Assembly: GCA_039105265.1 (NCBI GenBank)
Contig: JAPFFF010000004.1
Coordinates: forward strand, 1,922,001 to 1,986,000
Direction of reading: 5' to 3'
Source: Tritrichomonas musculus
Taxonomy: Eukaryota; Parabasalia; Tritrichomonadida; Tritrichomonadidae
DNA: 64,000 nucleotides
Made by a program: the position numbers and the translations under genes. The notes under the pieces were generated by a model. It was not told where the DNA came from. It saw only the letters and a list, made by a program, of their open reading frames with translations, and searched no databases. Positions within the stretch are counted from its first letter, which is position 1. Each line of letters starts with the position of its first letter. Shown here piece by piece: positions 58,809 through 64,000 of this stretch.

Positions 58809-59421
58809 ATAAACTGTTTGATAACGTCAAGATAAAATTATCTTTTACATGCTTTATAATTAGGAGATGCTTGCTGTTCCACTCTCATAGCCGATATCCC
58901 AGGAATAACAATATTCAATGAAACGCAATATTTGACTTCCAATTAATGTTCAGCTTTGATCATATAATAAAAACATCTTTATAATCTAGCACTTTTTTTT
59001 AATTTTGCTTTTAAAAATCAAAATAAAAGTTCCAGCCAAATACCTTTCTTTTTATGTATCCAGTATTTTTTGAATGGAAAACATTCCTGATATAACTTTT
59101 TTATTAGATACTTTTATATATCTGATAAAAAGAGATTAAAATCATCTCTAATTTACATTTATGTTTACTTATATCTATAATATTATATTAAATTTAGTAT
59201 AATCATTAATAAATATTTATTTATTTTATTTAACATGAAAAATTCATTTTTAAAAATTCTAAAATTCAATTCTTTTTGAAAAAGTTTGGGATAATTTCCT
59301 TTAAGACTTTCTTCTTCTTTTTCATTTTTAAGTCGACTTTTGTTGTTATATAAGTTTTATAATATAATAAAATAAAAATAAAAAGGAAATTTGATCTTCG
59401 ATTTTTTCTTAAATTGTATTA
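58809..59421. other. Intergenic before the MITE
   Basis: About 610 AT-rich bases after the pseudogene. Nothing recognised. Confidence 0.5.
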
Positions 59422-59770
59422 AGGTTCTCCTTCCCTAAAAAAATGTAAATTATTCAATATTGAATTAACTCATAGAATATATAATTCAATAGAGCATTTT
59501 TCGGAAAAAGTTTTGGTGAAAAATAAAAATATTTGGCCTCAACGATTAAATCTTATTTTATTCAAAATTTTATTGAATCTTTAATTCTATGATTTCTATC
59601 TGTAAAAAAACAAAATCGGTAAGATTTCATAAATATATTTTTATTAAATCATATGAAATATATATCTATATAAATTTTATATTTTAATTCATTTTTAAAA
59701 ACGATATTTATGTATATTTTATTTGTGAAATCTCATTGAATTTAATCTTATGAATTTGAAAGGAGAACCT
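59422..59770. mobile_element. TA-flanked MITE with TIR AGGTTCTCCTTYC
   Basis: AGGTTCTCCTTCC at 59422 and AGGTTCTCCTTTC (reverse complement) ending at 59770, each with TA outside (59420-59421, 59771-59772). 349 bases with no coding sequence. Its first third matches the MITE at 37035-37366 although the terminal repeats differ, so the two are diverged members of one family. Confidence 0.85.
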
Positions 59771-59772
59771 TA

Positions 59773-61007
59773 AATTTTTTCCATCAATTCACTGATGAAT
59801 AATAAATATTTCTAAATTATTATTATATTTCTATATACTAGTATATAAATAAAGAAAATAATAAAATAACATTTGAATTTAATATATAGCAGGATATAAT
59901 TATTTTAAATTCAAATTTCAAAAAAATGATTATAAAAAAAATCCAACTCAAGAATTTCCACCAAATTTAGATGTTTTCTTAATCATATTTTCATGAAACA
60001 AATATATAAGTTTAGGAAGTTTCTAGCGTTTTTTTAAAATTTCGCTTTATGTTTTTGACAAATACGTTATTTTGGCAGACCTATCTCAAATTTATAAATT
60101 AGAGAAATTTTATAGATATTCCAAGAGAAAATGAAGCCCCAGCTTTTTGAGAGGCCAAAAATTGAATGAATAAAAAATATAAAAATTTTAAAATGTTAAA
60201 AATGCGTTATATAAAACCAACAAAAACGAAATATAGCATTTAGTAAAACATATATAGAAAAAAAGCATAGAAAATAATTGAGAGGGAAGATTTTTTGAGT
60301 GTATTTTATATTTTCGCTAAAATGTATTCAAATTTGAAATAAACAAATTGAAAGAATTTCAGATGCACACAAAAAGCAAGATTATTTTTTCTATGATATT
60401 GAAAAAGCAAGATTATTTTTTCTATGATATTGAAAAATCAACTTCATAACGTATTATCTTCAAAGCTTTGTTATTGATGATTATGTTGTAAATGAGCAAG
60501 GATTAGTTAGATTAAAAAATTGAAAAATTTTCCAAATTTGAAAAATTTTTATATCTTCACAAAAGTAAAGTTCGAAAAATTTTAATTGAATTATCGTATA
60601 AACAAAAAATATATTTATCTATTAATTTGACTAGCATCATACGAAAATAAAAATAAATAAATACAATAATATTGATCAATAAAAAATAAATATACTGGAA
60701 TAAATAACAAATGTTTGAAAAATAGATTCGACTAATAAATTCCTTTGAATAAATCTATTCCAGCATATTAATTTCCTTTGAATCTATTAAAAAAGAGGCA
60801 AATTAAGTAAAAAATAATTAAAATGTTTAGTAACTTTTTTAATAAGATAAAAAATAAAAATAAATTGAAATTCACCTAATTTGACCTTTATATTATTGTT
60901 CCCAATTTTTTAAAAATTTAAATATCTTTAAAATTATAATAGAAATAATAAAAAATAAAAAATAAATAATAAATAAAATTTAATAATTAATAATTAATAT
61001 GTTTTTA
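59773..61007. other. Intergenic with a 31-bp tandem duplication
   Basis: AT-rich. A perfect duplication of a 31-base unit lies at 60371-60432 (AAAAAGCAAGATTATTTTTT... twice). From about 60795 on, the sequence resembles the left part of the broken integrase element at 12925, so it is probably part of the mobile element to the right. Confidence 0.55.
60371..60432. repeat. Perfect 31-bp tandem duplication
   Basis: Units 60371-60401 and 60402-60432 are identical. Confidence 0.95.
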
Positions 61008-62318
61008 TTAAGGCGTGTATTCAATGATGTTTAATACTCCATCTCTTTCTATATCAAACTTTGGAAGTTGATTGTATGCTGTTTCTGGAGTAGTTTCATC
61101 TTCAAAATAATTTTTTAAAGCTGAATGAAACAAAATATTGTTATAAATAAATACTATGATGGGGATATCTTTATAATCTTTCAATTTTTCTACTATCGGC
61201 CACCACCTTTCAATTTTTGCGTTTTCTTCAGGATTTCTTGGACGAATTTTATAATGAAAAATTTTGCTTTTTTTAAGTTCTTCTTCAAAATCGTTACCAG
61301 TAAATTCTTTACCGTTATCGGTTGTTATTTCAAAGGGATATTCATTTTCTTTGAAATTTGAGAGGCAATTATTCAAAGCTTGAGCAGCAAATTCCATTGT
61401 TTTATATTCACCAATTTCAAAATAAATTATTTTTCTTGAATAATCATCAATAAAAGCTATCAAATAATGAACTTTTTCAAAGTAAGGTGGTTTGTCCTTC
61501 AAAAAGTGGATATCACAATGCCACAAATAATTAACCCTTGTTGCATGATATCTTGAGTCATGTACAATTTCTTTTTTTTCTTTTTGTTTTGGTGGATATA
61601 AAATATTATGTATTTTTCTAGAATGCCATTCTGAAATATTTAATATGTTTCCAATACCCTTATATCCACCTTCCCATGAATTGTGAATCTCTGAAAATTT
61701 CTGAATGAGTTCATCTGAAATATTGAGAGGTTTTCGACCACATTTCAAATTTCCTAAATCAATATTATAATTATTTTTAAGAAAATTGAGTAAAGTGGTT
61801 CGTTTACATTTAAAATATTTATAAATTGATTTTAAAGAAATTGAATTGTCTTTAATTGAATCAACCAATTTATTTATTTCTGAAGCGTCCAACTGATATA
61901 TATCAAATTTTGAATTAAGTATTTTTGAAAGATAAAAAAAATCTTTGTCTATTCCGGTCAATTTTTCGCAATTCTGAATTATTTTTTGATGATTGCTCAA
62001 ACAATTCATTGAAATTTCTTTATTCATTATTTCATAAAGCATATCAAACATTTGAATAGTTAAAGATTTATCACCATAAACTTGACAAGTATTTTGATAA
62101 ATTAAATTGAAATCCTTTGTAAAATCGTCTATATTAAAATATTTATTATCACTTATTTTATTTTTGATTATTTCAAAGCACATTGGAGTTTTTACGATTG
62201 AATAATTATTTTTTTCTTGTTTTTCATCTGGTAATTTTTCGAAATACAGCGAAATTGGTTTTTGGGCTATTTTTTCCATAATTTGATTGAGCTGTGATTT
62301 TAAAATCTCTTGCGACAT
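61008..62318 (-). mobile_element. IS481-like integrase/transposase (copy 2, looks whole)
   Basis: 436 residues with no interruption. A helix-turn-helix region near residues 190-250 (LKCGRKPLNISDELIQKFSE, GGYKGIGNILNISEWHSRKI) is followed by an integrase core: Asp in LWHCDIHFLK, Asp in EITTDNGKEFTG, and Glu 36 positions later in NPEENAKIERWW, a D-D-35-E triad. From memory this layout resembles IS481-type transposases, a group also reported from Trichomonas; a Ginger- or Polinton-related integrase is the alternative. No terminal repeats could be found. A broken copy lies at 12925-13740, so the element has moved or been copied within this region. Confidence 0.8.
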
Positions 62319-64000
62319 GTAAAAATAATTTTAACGTATTTTATTGAATTTGATTTGAATAGTTTACATACTTTTGAATGGATTCCTATTTTGGTAATTC
62401 AATATTTTTGAATTTTTAGAATAATATAATATAATTGATAATAAAAAACATATTAATTAATAAAGAACATAATTTTATAATTGCAATTAGCTTGATAAAA
62501 GTTTTTCAAAAGCAAAAACAGACCATAATTTGGCTATTTGGTCTAAATTTAAATAAATTCTCCGATATCTAATACGAAAAACATGAAAAGAAGTTTATTA
62601 CTTATATATAAACGATCTTTACTATGCCAAATGTTGCATTAATAAGATTTTTTTTGAATTTCATTGATGAAAAACGATTTAAAAAATATAATTTCAGTAT
62701 TTCCACTTATTTTGCAACAGTTATTATACCATAAAACCTTTATATTATATGTATAAAGAGCATATAGATTGAAATAATAGCGATTACAACTTCGTTAAAC
62801 CTGAATAAAGTCCTTAGATTTATTGCTGATGAGATTAAACCAAAAAAGGATCGATAATTTTTATATTTTCTTGGTTAAGAATACTATTAATCAAATAAAA
62901 TAAAGCAAAAGTTACGAGACCAAACTTATTTTTCATTGAATTCCTAACCTAAACAAAAATTAGCTTACACTTTCTAGTATATCAAATAGAAAAGAAAGCA
63001 CTTGACTGAGTTCACTCTGTTATCATTTTCTCATTTCAAATATTGATATAAAAATAGTATGCATTAAGGTATTTTCTTTTTTCTTTCCTTAAGCCTGAAA
63101 GTAATAATTGATCATGCTGCTAAACGAGACTCGTTATTTGTTCCTAGTAGGTATCATAGCATAGTTAATTGTAACAATCCATATTTAGTTCTGATAGATT
63201 TATGATGGAGGTTAAAAAAAATTATTGATATTCAAACTACATTTTTCATTTAAATAGATTTGATTACTCCTTATGCTTTTTCAATCATCAGTAGTTGATA
63301 GCCTAAATTGTAAAAATGTATGGAATGCTTTATTTCTCCAGAAAAATACTAAGTTCAACAAATTGTTTTACTGTGATTGTGTTGTGAGCTTAAGGGAAGA
63401 TTTTAATGATATGAGTTAATACTTGGTAATTTATTAATTATTTGATTAAAATAAATGCATTTTTAATATTAAAAACTCCCTTATGCTCATAGAAATTAGT
63501 CAATATCAACCATATATGTAATATAATGAAAACTTTTTTGATATTCCAATACTGTAATAAGCAAGCATAAGTCACAGAAAATCATTCATCAAAAAGGTGA
63601 TTCTCAATCTTGGAAAACATATATAATCGGTTGTTTTCATTTGTTTGAGCCTATTTAAAGCTGTGACTCAAAATGAAATTTCGTTCCTAGGAATTGAGGT
63701 AGGGGAAATCAAGGTTTTCTTATCTTATATTTAATAACTAATTGAATGATAAAAAAAAATCCCATTATTAAACTCAATAAGTATAATAATTTTCAGCATA
63801 CTTCTTCAAACTTTTGATAAAAACACAATATAAAAGGTTATAAATAGGTAAACTAGTTGAATAAACTTGAATTGTTCTATTTCACAGAACTGTTGTTGAG
63901 TTTAAAAGACGTTTTTTAAATTATAAATGAATAAATGAAAAAGGATATTATAAATATATAATATTGGTGCTTAATAACAAATTTAACATGGCCTTGAACA
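62319..64000. other. Right end of window, nothing recognised
   Basis: About 1.7 kb of AT-rich DNA upstream of the integrase gene. I checked both strands for long frames, tRNA-like folds and inverted-repeat ends and found none that I can support. Its GC content looks slightly higher after 63,000, which may mean a gene begins outside the window. Confidence 0.45.

Overview
The window is strongly AT-rich eukaryotic DNA: long reading frames with almost no introns, Asn/Ser/Lys-rich low-complexity proteins, short gaps between many genes, several divergent protein kinases, ankyrin and discoidin-type multigene-family members, and a dense population of DNA-transposon relics. Many genes carry a TCA-centred Initiator-like motif a few to about 25 bases before the ATG, which is the trichomonad core promoter element. 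I infer a parabasalid, probably a Tritrichomonas-like trichomonad. The species is an inference.

Layout. 1-8.9 kb: a partial low-complexity gene that runs off the left edge, a long coiled-coil protein, a folylpolyglutamate synthase whose interdomain loop carries about 31 copies of an 8-residue repeat, and a beta-trefoil (ricin B-like) protein. 9.7-15.5 kb: a transposon nest with a mariner relic, a fossil retroviral-type integrase split by a pogo-type element with perfect 30-bp terminal repeats and TA flanks, a broken IS481-like integrase copy, and a hAT relic. 15.8-33.7 kb: two low-complexity proteins, a TKL-like kinase, a C2-domain protein, a large beta-propeller protein (RIC1-like), an oxidoreductase of bacterial type, a probably myristoylated CaMKK-like kinase, a monoacylglycerol-lipase-like hydrolase and a coiled-coil protein. 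33.8-40.2 kb: 6.4 kb without a gene, filled by TA-flanked inverted-repeat elements and foldbacks. 40.2-56.9 kb: the densest host region, with a low-complexity/coiled-coil protein, a split ankyrin gene, tRNA-Met(CAT), a PP6-type phosphatase, an AlaX-like tRNA editing protein, a Pin1-like isomerase with unusual active-site residues, a NEK kinase, a 1492-residue charged coiled-coil protein and a zinc-ribbon protein. 57.1-62.3 kb: a discoidin-family pseudogene, another TA-flanked MITE, and an IS481-like integrase gene that looks whole. The last 1.7 kb holds nothing I can call.

The host genes form no obvious pathway. Common threads are signalling (three kinases, one phosphatase, one phosphorylation-directed isomerase) and cytoskeleton or membrane scaffolding (several coiled-coil proteins, NEK, C2). 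The most notable features are the repeat-expanded synthase, the layered transposon insertions, the family of TA-flanked elements sharing internal sequence, the probable atypical interruptions in the ankyrin gene, and the large first gene open to the window edge.
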